Shown piece after piece: positions 1 through 8,600 of a stretch of 37,814 bases of DNA (within the stretch, counting starts at the first letter, position 1; the number at the start of each line of letters is the position of its first letter). The position numbers and the translations under genes were made by a program. This DNA comes from Fimbriiglobus sp. GTDB lineage: Bacteria; Planctomycetota; Planctomycetia; Gemmatales; Gemmataceae. The notes beneath the pieces were generated by a model. It saw only the letters and a list, made by a program, of their open reading frames with translations. It had not been told where the DNA came from and did not search any database. The DNA is taken from assembly GCA_025459365.1 (NCBI GenBank), contig JALOQR010000043.1:1-37814 (forward strand), written 5' to 3'.

Positions 1-2
1 CG

Positions 3-26
3 GACAACTACTTCGACCGCGTGTGA
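3..26 (+). CDS. C-terminal end of an unidentified gene cut by the left edge
   Basis: The first bases read in one frame as D-N-Y-F-D-R-V followed by TGA at 24-26. This is a plausible protein end, and no minus-strand gene covers it. Only seven residues are visible, so the product cannot be named. The alternative is that this is non-coding sequence with a chance stop. Confidence 0.3.
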   Translation, partial: DNYFDRV

Positions 27-160
27 AGGACATCAAGGAAGAGAAACTCCGCAAGTATGCGGCGATGGTATGCGGCATGGACGACGCCGTCGGCAAGCGG
101 AAGAATCGCTGCAAGCCGTGGTGGTGGTGTCGCGGGGTCGCCCGCGATGGGGGGCTTGCG

Positions 161-220
161 ATGCGTGACACCATTCTGGCCCTCGAACTGGGCCGGCACA
201 AGAGCGTGGCGTGGGGTTTT
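161..220 (+). pseudogene. Possible IS110-type transposase N-terminal scrap
   Basis: From an ATG at 161 the sequence reads M-R-D-T-I-L-A-L-E-L-G-R-H-K-S-V-A-W, which resembles the first RNase H-like strand of IS110-family transposases (an 'ILALDLGKxKSVA' start). The similarity stops after about 20 residues and the sequence then runs into the 3' end of the converging DUF4058 gene. No terminal repeats or second transposase domain are visible. I read it as a decayed fragment. The short match could also be coincidental. Confidence 0.3.
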
Positions 221-235
221 CGCTCCACGAGCACC

Positions 236-955
236 TCACTCCGGCGCCAGCACCTGTTGCCACCGTCGCGGTACCTCGTTCCACGCCTCCGTGTAGGTCC
301 GCTCCAGCGGCACGTTGACGTACCGCTCCGGGGTCGGGGTGAGGAACAGTGGCATGTCGGGCAGGGTGCCGCCGACCGCCACCGGTTCCACGAACGCCCG
401 CTTCCGCTCGGCCGACAGGTAGGACACGAGGCTGAGGCGGCGGTCCGCCGGCAGGGCGAACGACGTGTCGGTGTACTCGCCCCAGATGACTGGGTGGATG
501 CCCTCAGGGTCGCGGGGGCTGGGCGGCAGCAGGTCGGCGATCAGCAGGTGGACGCCGCTGTTCAGGTACTCGACCGCCTTCGCCACGAACGACCGCAGCC
601 CGTGCCGGCTGCTCTTGTTCCCCGGCGACACGATCTCGATGACCGCCACCACCTCGTCGCCGCTGGTCCGCCGCACGGTCACCTGCTTCGTCCGGCGGGA
701 GTACACCTCCTCTTCCAGCCACACCTTGGGCGGGGCCACGGCCAGGGCCACCCCGCCCTCGTTTCCCGGTCCTTCGGTAGGCACCCGCAGGGCGAGGACG
801 TCGGGCGTACCGGGGCCGGCCACCTGTTCGGCCATGGCGTAGTGGTCCGGGGGAAGCCCGCCGTGATTCAGGGCACGGCACATGGCGGCGATGTAGAAGC
901 CGTGGAAGTGGTGGAACACCCCGGCGTCCACCCGCGTCCAGTCGTGAATCGGCAT
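236..955 (-). CDS. DUF4058 family protein
   Basis: A 239-residue protein of the DUF4058 family, which is common and often multicopy in planctomycetes and cyanobacteria and has no known function. The start at 955 gives the family's typical opening, M-P-I-H-D-W. The longer frame begins nine codons upstream, but those residues do not fit the family. The middle holds the conserved 'VVAVIEIVSPGNKSS' strand followed by a region ending in 'GVHLLIADLL', a layout reminiscent of PD-(D/E)xK nuclease-like folds (inference). No signal peptide or membrane segment is visible. It lies 64 nt downstream of the MATE gene on the same strand. The family call is firm; the role is unknown. Confidence 0.8.
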   Translation of the reverse strand: MPIHDWTRVDAGVFHHFHGFYIAAMCRALNHGGLPPDHYAMAEQVAGPGTPDVLALRVPTEGPGNEGGVALAVAPPKVWLEEEVYSRRTKQVTVRRTSGDEVVAVIEIVSPGNKSSRHGLRSFVAKAVEYLNSGVHLLIADLLPPSPRDPEGIHPVIWGEYTDTSFALPADRRLSLVSYLSAERKRAFVEPVAVGGTLPDMPLFLTPTPERYVNVPLERTYTEAWNEVPRRWQQVLAPE

Positions 956-1019
956 GGCACACCTCCGGAACGGCACCGCCATTATCGGGGTCGCCGGGCG
1001 GGCGGCACAAGTGCGGCCC

Positions 1020-2450
1020 TTACTCCCCCACCACGTTCGCCTCGATCACCCGCATCGACCGCCACTTGCCGCCACGGAAGCGAATCAGGAACGCCACCGC
1101 CAGAGCGAAAATGTACGCACTGGCGGCTACCCACGCCCCGTAGATGCCCCATCCGAGCCTCGCCGCCAGCACGGTTGGTAGCACCATCACCGGCCACGCC
1201 AGCCCCACGGCCAGCAGTGCAACGAACCGCGTATCGCCGGCTCCCCGAAGGGCGTAGTTGACGGTCACGTTCACCGCATCGCCGACCGTATAGACCGCCA
1301 CGAACAGCAACAGGGTTTGAACGACAGGCTGAAGCTGCGACCATTCTTCGTCCTTCGCCCACACGCCGAACGGCCAGGTGAAGACCCACGGCACCACGGC
1401 ATACAGCACCGACACCGCCAGAGCGTACCCCAGGTTTAACTTCATGCCGGCCCAGGTGGTCTGTTCGGATCGATCGGGGCGGCCCTCCCCCTGCCGTCGG
1501 CCGACCAGAATCTCGACCCCCTGGCCGATCCCCACGAGCGGCAGGAACGCGACCAGGTTGATGGTGAACGCCACCGTGGTGGCCGCGGCCTCCAACTTGC
1601 TCATCAGGCCGGTCAGGAAGACGAACACGGTCCAGGCGGTCATATCGACGGCGTGCATCAGCCCGTTCGGTAGCCCGAAGCGGAGCATCCGCCGCAGGAG
1701 TGGAGCATCGAGCCGCCAACCCGAGCGAATGCGGAACTCCGTCTCGAATCGCCGGGGGAGGAGCAACCCCAGGCCGAACACGGCCGCCGCGGCCGCCCCA
1801 CAGGCGGTGGCGTACCCTGCGCCGGCCGGGCCGAGGCGGGGGAAACCCCACTCCCCGAGAATCCAGGCATAGGCGAGGGGGGCGTTCACCCCCAGGCCCA
1901 CGGCGTTCACGACCAGCACGGCCCAGGTCTTTCCGCGCCCGGAGTAGAACGCGTTCACCACCGCCACCACCGCCGCGGCCGGGGCCGACAGGCAGAGCGA
2001 GCAGAAATACTCGGCTTCCAACCGGGCTACCTCCGGTGCGTGCCCGATCGTCTCGAAGACCCAGGCGATCGGCCCGACCGCTGGCACCAACAGCAAGAAC
2101 AAGCAACCGCCGATGGCGGTCATGCGAAACGCTTGCCACAGCACTGGCCCGACCCGCTCCGGGCGACCCGCCCCGAGATACTGAGACACGAACACCGAAG
2201 TGTACTGGGCGGTGTGCTGAAGCAACCCGAACAAGGTGCTGAAGAGCATGACCGCCGACATCGAAGCCGCAGCTTCGTCGTTGCCGTTCCAGGTGAGAAA
2301 GATGCGATCGAGGGAGAGCTGCAGCGTGAGGAAGCCGGCGCTCAGCACCAGTGGAACGGCCAGTTGCAGAAGTTCGCGGAACCCGCCGGGCACGGGGTGC
2401 GAGTGGCCGACCTCAGGACTGTTGGCCGGCAGCGGGTCATCGTTTGGCAT
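1020..2450 (-). CDS. MATE family multidrug/Na+ efflux transporter
   Basis: A 476-residue inner-membrane protein of usual MATE length with about twelve hydrophobic segments in two homologous halves. MATE proteins export cationic drugs or metabolites in exchange for Na+ or H+. The first half carries 'PLVLSAGFLTLQLSLDRIFL' followed by 'SMSAVMLFSTLFGLLQHTAQ', a typical MATE TM1-TM2 pattern. I chose the start at 2450 (M-P-N-D-D-P-L); the frame stays open 30 codons further upstream, but that stretch only translates the hairpin at 2471-2534. The substrate cannot be predicted. The gene follows the DUF1080 gene on the same strand but is separated from it by that hairpin, so it is probably its own transcription unit. 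Confidence 0.85.
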   Translation of the reverse strand: MPNDDPLPANSPEVGHSHPVPGGFRELLQLAVPLVLSAGFLTLQLSLDRIFLTWNGNDEAAASMSAVMLFSTLFGLLQHTAQYTSVFVSQYLGAGRPERVGPVLWQAFRMTAIGGCLFLLLVPAVGPIAWVFETIGHAPEVARLEAEYFCSLCLSAPAAAVVAVVNAFYSGRGKTWAVLVVNAVGLGVNAPLAYAWILGEWGFPRLGPAGAGYATACGAAAAAVFGLGLLLPRRFETEFRIRSGWRLDAPLLRRMLRFGLPNGLMHAVDMTAWTVFVFLTGLMSKLEAAATTVAFTINLVAFLPLVGIGQGVEILVGRRQGEGRPDRSEQTTWAGMKLNLGYALAVSVLYAVVPWVFTWPFGVWAKDEEWSQLQPVVQTLLLFVAVYTVGDAVNVTVNYALRGAGDTRFVALLAVGLAWPVMVLPTVLAARLGWGIYGAWVAASAYIFALAVAFLIRFRGGKWRSMRVIEANVVGE

Positions 2451-2470
2451 GTCGCACCCCAAAAGCGTTC

Positions 2471-2534
2471 GGAGGCCCGACTGTGTGGGAAGGCGCCAAA
2501 AGCCACTGGCGCCTTCCCACACAGTCGGGCCTCC
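2471..2534. repeat. Perfect 28-bp inverted repeat, probable terminator or palindromic repeat
   Basis: Arms 2471-2498 and 2507-2534 are perfect reverse complements around an 8-nt loop. The element starts 16 nt after the stop of the minus-strand DUF1080 gene and ends 20 nt before the MATE start. On the minus strand the stem is followed only by a short T run (GAACGCTTTT), so it is not a classical intrinsic terminator. Position suggests transcription termination or an mRNA 3'-end stabiliser; the unusual length also fits a palindromic mobile repeat. Confidence 0.75.
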
Positions 2535-2550
2535 GTCCAACCTGCTCGCG

Positions 2551-3279
2551 TTACTTCAGTGGCAGCAGCCACACGTTCCGGTATTGCACGCTGTGCCCGT
2601 GGTCTTGCAGGAGAATCGGGCCGGGCTTGCTCGGGTCGCCGCCGCGGCCGGCGGTGGTGTTGTCCGACTTCACCTCGGCGTTGTCGTGCACCTTCACCCC
2701 ATTGTGGTACACCGTCATCCGCACGTTCTCGACCTTCTTGCCGTCCTTGAACACCGGCGGAGTGAACTCGATATCGTAGGCCTGCCACACGGTCGGCGCC
2801 TTGCAGACGTTTTCCTTCGGTGGCAGCAGATCATAGATGGCGGCACAGTCGTTTTTCCCGCTCTTGATACCGTAGCTGTCGAGCACTTGCACTTCGTACC
2901 GCCCCTGGACGTACACTCCGCTGTTCCCGCGGCCCTGGCCCTGTTTCAGCCCTGGCTCATAGGGAATGCGGAACTCGACGTGCAGCTTGAACCGCCCGCC
3001 GAACTCCTCCTTCGTCATGATGTCGCCCTGGCCCTTCACGCCCTCCATCGCTCCGCCGTCGATCAGTTTCCAGCCCGGTTTGTCCTTGCCGTTGGTCTTC
3101 ACCCATTTGTCCATGTCTTTGCCCTCGAACAGGACGACCGCGCCAGACGGGGGCGGTGTGCCCTTGGCGTCCTGGAGGTCTTCAGGCTTGGCGGCCTTGA
3201 ACTGGTCGTCCAGTTTCCACTGGGCGAACGCGGGGGCGGCGAGCGTGGCGGCGAGCAGGGCGAAGAGCAGGCGGGTCAT
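2551..3279 (-). CDS. Secreted DUF1080 protein (3-keto-disaccharide hydrolase family)
   Basis: A 242-residue exported protein of the DUF1080 family, now named 3-keto-disaccharide hydrolase, with a concanavalin-like beta-sandwich and many copies in planctomycetes. The chosen start (3279) gives a clean signal peptide, M-T-R-L-L-F-A-L-L-A-A-T-L-A-A-P-A-F-A, with cleavage after AFA. Upstream codons in the same frame translate the C-rich repeat block and are not credible. Visible family motifs are 'LFEGKDMDKWVK', 'GDIMTKEEFGGRFKLHVEFR', 'GNSGVYVQGRYEVQVLDS' and a C-terminal 'GPILLQDHGHSVQYRNVWL'. It probably acts in the periplasm on oxidised glycosides (family knowledge). A GATACAAC hexamer region 34 nt upstream of the ATG could be its -10. 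Confidence 0.85.
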   Translation of the reverse strand: MTRLLFALLAATLAAPAFAQWKLDDQFKAAKPEDLQDAKGTPPPSGAVVLFEGKDMDKWVKTNGKDKPGWKLIDGGAMEGVKGQGDIMTKEEFGGRFKLHVEFRIPYEPGLKQGQGRGNSGVYVQGRYEVQVLDSYGIKSGKNDCAAIYDLLPPKENVCKAPTVWQAYDIEFTPPVFKDGKKVENVRMTVYHNGVKVHDNAEVKSDNTTAGRGGDPSKPGPILLQDHGHSVQYRNVWLLPLK

Positions 3280-3312
3280 GACGGGGAACCCATGGGGGAG
3301 GGACCGGAAGGA

Positions 3313-3318
3313 GTTGTA
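3313..3318 (-). promoter_or_regulatory. Candidate -10 element for the DUF1080 gene
   Basis: On the minus strand the sequence GATACAACTCC lies 34 nt before the start codon. TACAAC is close to TATAAT, and the same GATACAA or GTACAA core precedes three other minus-strand genes here (5550, 8921, 21964). No good -35 is apparent. Confidence 0.35.
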
Positions 3319-3339
3319 TCGGTGCGGTGTAGTGCGAGT

Positions 3340-3521
3340 AACCCCCCACCCGCCGGGTTCACTTCGTGAACACCGGCGACCTCCCCCGCAAGGGGGGAGG
3401 TGGGGTTGCTGCTGCTCCCCATCGGTCACCCATGCGAGGAAGTCACCAACCCCCACGTCCCCCGCAAGGGGGGAGGTCGCCGCACGGAGCACGGCGACGG
3501 CGGTGGGTGGGGGGGGTGGAT
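3340..3521. repeat. C/G-rich palindromic repeat block between mutS2 and the DUF1080 gene
   Basis: Two copies of a CCCCCGCAAGGGGGGAGG hairpin occur at about 3382-3400 and 3459-3476. They are also parts of one larger palindrome: 3375-3387 is the exact reverse complement of 3469-3481. A small GTTCAC/GTGAAC hairpin lies just before the first copy. The block follows the mutS2 stop and precedes the DUF1080 promoter on the minus strand, so it could end mutS2 transcription. There is no open frame with coding character. Two copies and an extended palindrome argue for a dispersed repeat rather than a CRISPR. Confidence 0.6.
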
Positions 3522-5480
3522 TCACCCCGCCGGGAAGATCTCGTCGAAGGGCACTTCCCATTGACCGAGGCCGACGCTCACCAGCACCGTCTGCTTCGCG
3601 GCGTTCACCTTCACCACCTTGCCGACGCTGTCGAACCGGCTCACCCGCACGGCCGCGTTCGGCTTGAGCGCCGCCCGCAGGGCGTTCAACTCCTCTTGCT
3701 CGGCCTTCTCGCGCTCGGCCTGCTTCATCTTCCGCTCATACTCCGCCTTCTGTTGGTCGGCTTCGTGCTGCGCCGCCAACGCTGCCTGTCGCGCTTTCTC
3801 GGCGTCTTCCCGCAGTTCCTGCAACCGGGCGAGTTCGCCGGTCTTCCCCTTCTTTCGCTTCAGGTAGCGGTGGGCACGCTGGAGCAGTTCCTTCGGTAGC
3901 TTCAGTCGGCGGGCGATGCGGAGGGCGTTGCTCATGCCGAACTGACCGATGTGCAGGCGGTACGTCGGCCGCAGGGTTTCGATGTCGAACTCGACCGCCC
4001 CGTTCTCCGCCCGCGGGTTGTTGAAGGCGTACGTCTTCAGGTCGCCGAGGTGGGTCGTGACGATAGCTCGCACGCCCCGCTGGTCGAGGGCGTCGAGGAT
4101 CGCCCGGCCGAGGGCGGCGCCTTCGGTCGGGTCGGTGCCGGCCCCGAGTTCGTCGAGCAGCACCAGGCTGTTCTCGTCGGCGGTTTTCAGGATGTCGGCG
4201 ATGCGGGTGATGTGCGAACTGAACGTGCTGAGCGACTGTTCCAGGCTTTGCTCATCGCCGATGTCGGAGAGGATGTGCGAGAACACCGGCACCATACTTC
4301 CCGCCGCCGCCGGGATGTGCATCCCGCACTGGGCCATGACCGCCAGCAACCCGACCGTCTTCAGCGTGACCGTCTTCCCGCCCGTGTTCGGCCCGGTGAT
4401 GATGAGCAGGTTGAACCCCAATCCCAACCTTACCTCGATCGGTACGACCTGCTTCAGCGGTTTGGCGGCGGGGCCTGCGGTGGGCGGAGCGACGATCAGG
4501 CCGGGTTTGTTCCCCTGCTCGCTCTTCTGCTCGGCGGTGCGGAAGATGTTCAAAAGCACCGGGTGGCGGGCGTTGCGGAGCCACAACCGGCCGTCGGTGG
4601 TGACGTCCGGCGGGTGCATGTCGAACTCGCGGGCATATCGGGCGCGGGCGGTGATGAAGTCGAGCCGGGCGATGATCTCGAGGCTGTAACTGAGGGGCTT
4701 GGCGATGCGGCCGACCTCGCCGCTCAGCCGTCGCAAAATCCTTTTCACCTCGCGGTCTTCTTCGGCCTTCAGCGTCACCCGCTCGGCGCTCAGGTGGGCG
4801 ATGCTCGCCGGTTCCACGAACACCGTCTCGCCCGTGCCGCTTACCCGGTGGACGATCCCCTCCACCTTGTGCCGGTGGTTCACCGCCACCGGCAACACGT
4901 AGTGGTCGCCGTTCACGGTGGCGTTCGGGTAGCTCAGGATCTTCCGCAACTCGGGGTCGCGGAGGAGTCGCTTCACCTCGTTTTTCACCTTTTCGTCGAG
5001 TTCGAACAACTTCTGGCGGACGGCGGAGAGGTCGCGGCTGGCGACATCGAGCACATGCCCACGGCCGTCGATGCACCCGCCGATGCTGCGGCTCACCGGG
5101 CCAAAGTCTTCGATGCCGGCGAGCAATTCGATGAGGGCTTCGAGGTTTTGGCTCAGCCGCATGCGGTAGCGGAACACGTTCCCGGTGCAGGCGAGCGTTT
5201 CGGCGACTTGCAGGAGTTGTTCGGCACTGAGCATGGTGCCGATGGCGGCCCGTTTCACGAGCAATCGGACATCATGCAAACCGGAGAGCGGCGGGGGCTG
5301 GTTCTGATCGAGAGCTGCCACCATTTCGGACACAAGTGTGATTTCCGAGCGGATCTTCTCCACGTTTGTGGATGGTTCGACCGCCCGGCACAGGTCGCGG
5401 CCCAACGACGACGCCGCATAACCGGCGAGCAACTCGCGGACCTTGTCGAACTCCAACAGGCCCAGCGTGTGGGTATCCAT
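3522..5480 (-). CDS. mutS2: MutS2-type DNA-binding ATPase lacking the Smr domain
   Basis: A 652-residue MutS2 homologue. MutS2 proteins bind branched DNA or collided ribosomes as ATP-dependent dimers and limit recombination or rescue ribosomes. The order is MutS core and clamp helices, the ATPase with Walker A 'GPNTGGKT' at about 361-368 and Walker B 'LVLLDELGAGTDPTEG', a charged coiled coil ('LQELREDAEKARQAALAAQH'), and a short beta-rich end ('VSRFDSVGKVVKVNAAKQTV'). Typical MutS2 is about 780 residues and ends in an Smr nuclease domain; this one stops before it. The stop is clean and followed by the repeat block. I chose the start M-D-T-H-T-L at 5480, though an in-frame ATG ten codons upstream (5510) is possible. 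Confidence 0.85.
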   Translation of the reverse strand: MDTHTLGLLEFDKVRELLAGYAASSLGRDLCRAVEPSTNVEKIRSEITLVSEMVAALDQNQPPPLSGLHDVRLLVKRAAIGTMLSAEQLLQVAETLACTGNVFRYRMRLSQNLEALIELLAGIEDFGPVSRSIGGCIDGRGHVLDVASRDLSAVRQKLFELDEKVKNEVKRLLRDPELRKILSYPNATVNGDHYVLPVAVNHRHKVEGIVHRVSGTGETVFVEPASIAHLSAERVTLKAEEDREVKRILRRLSGEVGRIAKPLSYSLEIIARLDFITARARYAREFDMHPPDVTTDGRLWLRNARHPVLLNIFRTAEQKSEQGNKPGLIVAPPTAGPAAKPLKQVVPIEVRLGLGFNLLIITGPNTGGKTVTLKTVGLLAVMAQCGMHIPAAAGSMVPVFSHILSDIGDEQSLEQSLSTFSSHITRIADILKTADENSLVLLDELGAGTDPTEGAALGRAILDALDQRGVRAIVTTHLGDLKTYAFNNPRAENGAVEFDIETLRPTYRLHIGQFGMSNALRIARRLKLPKELLQRAHRYLKRKKGKTGELARLQELREDAEKARQAALAAQHEADQQKAEYERKMKQAEREKAEQEELNALRAALKPNAAVRVSRFDSVGKVVKVNAAKQTVLVSVGLGQWEVPFDEIFPAG

Positions 5481-5549
5481 AATCAATGGCGGTGGTGCGG
5501 TGGCGTTCATGCCCGACGGGACAGACCACCCGGCGGGCAGGTTCGCTGA

Positions 5550-5555
5550 ATTGTA
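5550..5555 (-). promoter_or_regulatory. Candidate -10 element for mutS2
   Basis: TACAAT on the minus strand, in the context GGATACAATTC, matches TATAAT at five of six positions and lies 70 nt upstream of the chosen mutS2 start. It directly adjoins the inverted repeat at 5557-5637, so the start of transcription may abut that element. Confidence 0.4.
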
Positions 5556-5556
5556 T

Positions 5557-5637
5557 CCGCTCGTTACGAGCCGCGACCGCCAGGGAGCGGGGGTATCATC
5601 ACCCCGCTCCCTGGCGGTCGCGGTTCGTAACGAGCGG
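5557..5637. repeat. Near-perfect 36-bp inverted repeat (palindromic repeat or MITE-like)
   Basis: Arms 5557-5592 and 5602-5637 are reverse complements with a single G/A difference around a 9-nt loop. The element fills the space between the Asp-box gene stop (5644) and the mutS2 promoter. A 36-bp arm is much longer than an intrinsic terminator needs, and no T-tract follows. I infer a dispersed palindromic element that may also end transcription. Confidence 0.7.
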
Positions 5638-5643
5638 TTCGCG

Positions 5644-8600
5644 TCACTTCCCCGGCGGCAAGCGGCCCGGCGTCCAGGGCACGCCGGCCGCGTCGAGTGC
5701 TTTCTCGATCGCCGGCACATCTTTCTCGGCGATACCGCGCACGGCGGTCGTCACCTCGGCCAGTTCCTCCAGCCCGATCTTGAGCGACTGCTTGGCGGTG
5801 CCGGTGGGCAGGGCCACGGCATCGTCGTTCGTGCCGCCAGCGTAGGAAATCCGGCTGGCGATGCTATCCGGCACGTTCTCCTGGCGAGCGGCCAGGATGC
5901 TGTCGCCGTTCAGCTTCCGCTTCAGCACCCGCAACTGTTCGGCCAGTTGGGTGAGCTTCGCGTCGGTGGCGTCGTCGGGCTTGGCGGCCAGTTTGATCGC
6001 CTTCCGCATGGCGTCCACTTTGGCCGTCAGTTCGTCGGCGGTCTTGGTGGTGGCGAGCAGTTGCTTGCCGGCCGTGCGGACTTCCTTGTTGAAGGCGGCG
6101 ATGGCGGCAAAGTCGTCGGCCTTCAGCGTGCTCAGCGGGTCGGGCAGCACCTCGAACGCCACCGGCTCGGTGAGCTTGGCGCTCACCCCGCCCTGCCGCT
6201 TGAACAGTTGGGCGGTGTACTTGCCGGGGGTCACCATCGGGCCGTATCCGCCGTTCGGGGCGTCCGGGTTGGTGCCGCCCTGCCGCAGGTTCCACGTCAG
6301 CGAGTGCACGCCCTCGCCCGTCGGGGCGGCGAGCTGGTAGATCACATCGCCGCTGCTGTCGGCGATGGTCATCGTCACCGTTGGGGCTTCTTCTTCCGCT
6401 TCGGCTCGCAGGTCGTCGAGGCTCGGGTAGTCGATGTCCTTGCCCGCCTTCTTCGCCTCGGCTTCCTTCTCCTTGCGGAGTTGTTTCTTCGTCTTGAGCG
6501 TGTCCTTCAGTGTGAGGGTGAAGGTCGCCCCGAACGGCGGGTTGTCGGCGAAGTAGTGGGCCGACCCCTGGAAACTCTTGCCGCCGCCGCCGAGTTGCGA
6601 CGACTGCACATAGGCGTACACCCGCCCCGGCGGGAGGATCGAGTTGGTCTTCACCGCCGCTTCGGTGGTCAGCTTTCGCAGGGCCGAGTAGTCGTCGAGC
6701 ACGTAGAACCCGCGGCCGAAGGTACACACGAGCAGGTCGTTGTTGTGCTTCTGGATGGCGAGGTCTTTCACCTGGATCGTCGGCAGCCCATTCTTCATGC
6801 GGTGCCACTTCTTGCCGCCGTCGAACGTGACGTACAACCCGAACTCGGTGCCACAGAATAGTAAGTCGGGGTTTACGTGGTCTTCGGCGATGGCGTACAC
6901 CGTGCCTCGTTCGGGTAGGTCGCCGGCGATGCTCGCCCACGTCTTGCCGGCGTCGGTGCTCTTGCACAGGTACGGCTTGAAGTCGGCGTTCTTGTGGTTG
7001 TCGAACGCGGCGAACACGGTGTTGGCGTCGTGTTGGCTGGTGAGGAGCTTGCTCACGTAGGTGCCCTCCGGCACGTTCGCCACTTTCTCCACCTTCGTCC
7101 AGTTCTTGCCACCGTCGGCAGTGATCTGGATCAGCCCGTCATCGGTGCCGACGTACAGCAGCCCGTCCGTCTTCATCGACTCGGCCAGCGACACGATGTT
7201 CCCGTAGAAGCTGGTGGACACGTGCTTGGCCACCGCTTCGGGCGATTGAATCTTGCCGAACACCTTCAACTTGTCGCGGTCGAGTTGCCGCGTCAGGTCG
7301 GGCGAGATGGCCGTCCAGTTGTCGCCGCGGTCGTCCGAACGGAACAGCTTGTTGGCGGCGAAGTACAGCCGCTTGCTGCTGTGCGGGCTGATGATGAACG
7401 GCGAATCCCAGTTCCACCGCAGCGGCGGCTCGCCCTTGCCGGCCACCGGCTTGATGTCCACACGGTTGCCTGTCTTGCGGTTGTACCGCACGATGCCGGC
7501 GTACTGGTACTCGGCGTACACCGTGTCTGGGTCGTCCGGGTCGACTTTGCAGTGGAAGCCGTCGCCGCCGAGCACGACGTACCAGTCGGCGTTCACGATC
7601 CCGTTGTTGCTCCGGGTGCGGACCGGCCCGCCGAGGGTGTAGTTGTCCTGCGTGCCGCCGTAGATGTGGTAGAACGGCCCGGACTTCGGGTTCTGGTCGA
7701 CGCCGATGTCGTAGAACTGGGTGACCGGCAGGTTCGCCTTGAACACCCACGTCTTGGCCGAGTCGTGGCTCTCGTACACGCCGCCGTCGCAACCGCACAG
7801 GTAGAACTTCGGGTCGGCTGGGTCGATCCAGATGCAGTGGCTATCGACGTGCTTGTCGGCTTCGCCGAGCGGCTTGAGCGTCGCCCCGCCGTCGTCCGAC
7901 ACCTGGTTGTACACGTACATGATGTACAGCCGGTGCTTGTTCACCGGATCGACCACCGGCGTGCAGAAGTACTGCATCTGCTCACTGAACGGGTTCCGCT
8001 TCTCCCACGTCTTGCCGTTGTCGGTGCTGCGGAAGATGCCGCCGGCCTTCTCGGCCGCTTCCACCTGGGCGTAAATCGTATCCGGGTCGGTCGGGGCCAT
8101 GGCCAGCCCGATGCGGCCGAGGTCGCCCCCTGGTAGCCCGGCGGTGATCTTCTTCCACGTTTTGCCGCCGTCGGTGCTGCGGTGCATCCCGCTACCGGGG
8201 CCGCCGTTCACAAGCGTCCAGACGTGCCGGCGGCGCTGGTAGCTGGCCGCGAGAAGTATGTCCGGGTTGCGGGGGTCCATGACCACGTCGGTCACGCCGG
8301 TGTCGTCATCGACGTGCAACACCCGCTCCCAGTTCTTGCCGCCATCGGTCGTCTTGTAGAGGCCGCGGTCGCCTCCTGGCCCCCACAGCGGCCCCTGGGC
8401 AGCGACGTACACCACATCCGGGTTCTTCGGGTGAACCACAATCTTGGCGATGTGCTCGGACTTCTTCAGCCCGACGTGCTGCCAGCTCCGGCCGCCGTCG
8501 GTGCTCTTGTACAGCCCGTCGCCGTAGGCCACGCTCCGCTGGCTGTTGTTCTCCCCGGTGCCCACCCACACGGTGTTCACGTCGTGCGGGCAGATGGTGA

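Noticed and set aside
23-1261. Long plus-strand open frame overlapping the DUF4058 and MATE genes
   Set aside because: Arg/Pro/His-rich translation without family resemblance; it is the antisense shadow of two well-supported minus-strand genes in GC-rich DNA.
3379-3476. CRISPR-like pair of CCCCCGCAAGGGGGGAGG repeats
   Set aside because: Only two copies, they form one larger palindrome, and no cas gene is present.
3951-5549. 532-codon plus-strand frame antisense to mutS2
   Set aside because: Open only because of codon bias in mutS2 on the other strand, which has all MutS2 motifs.
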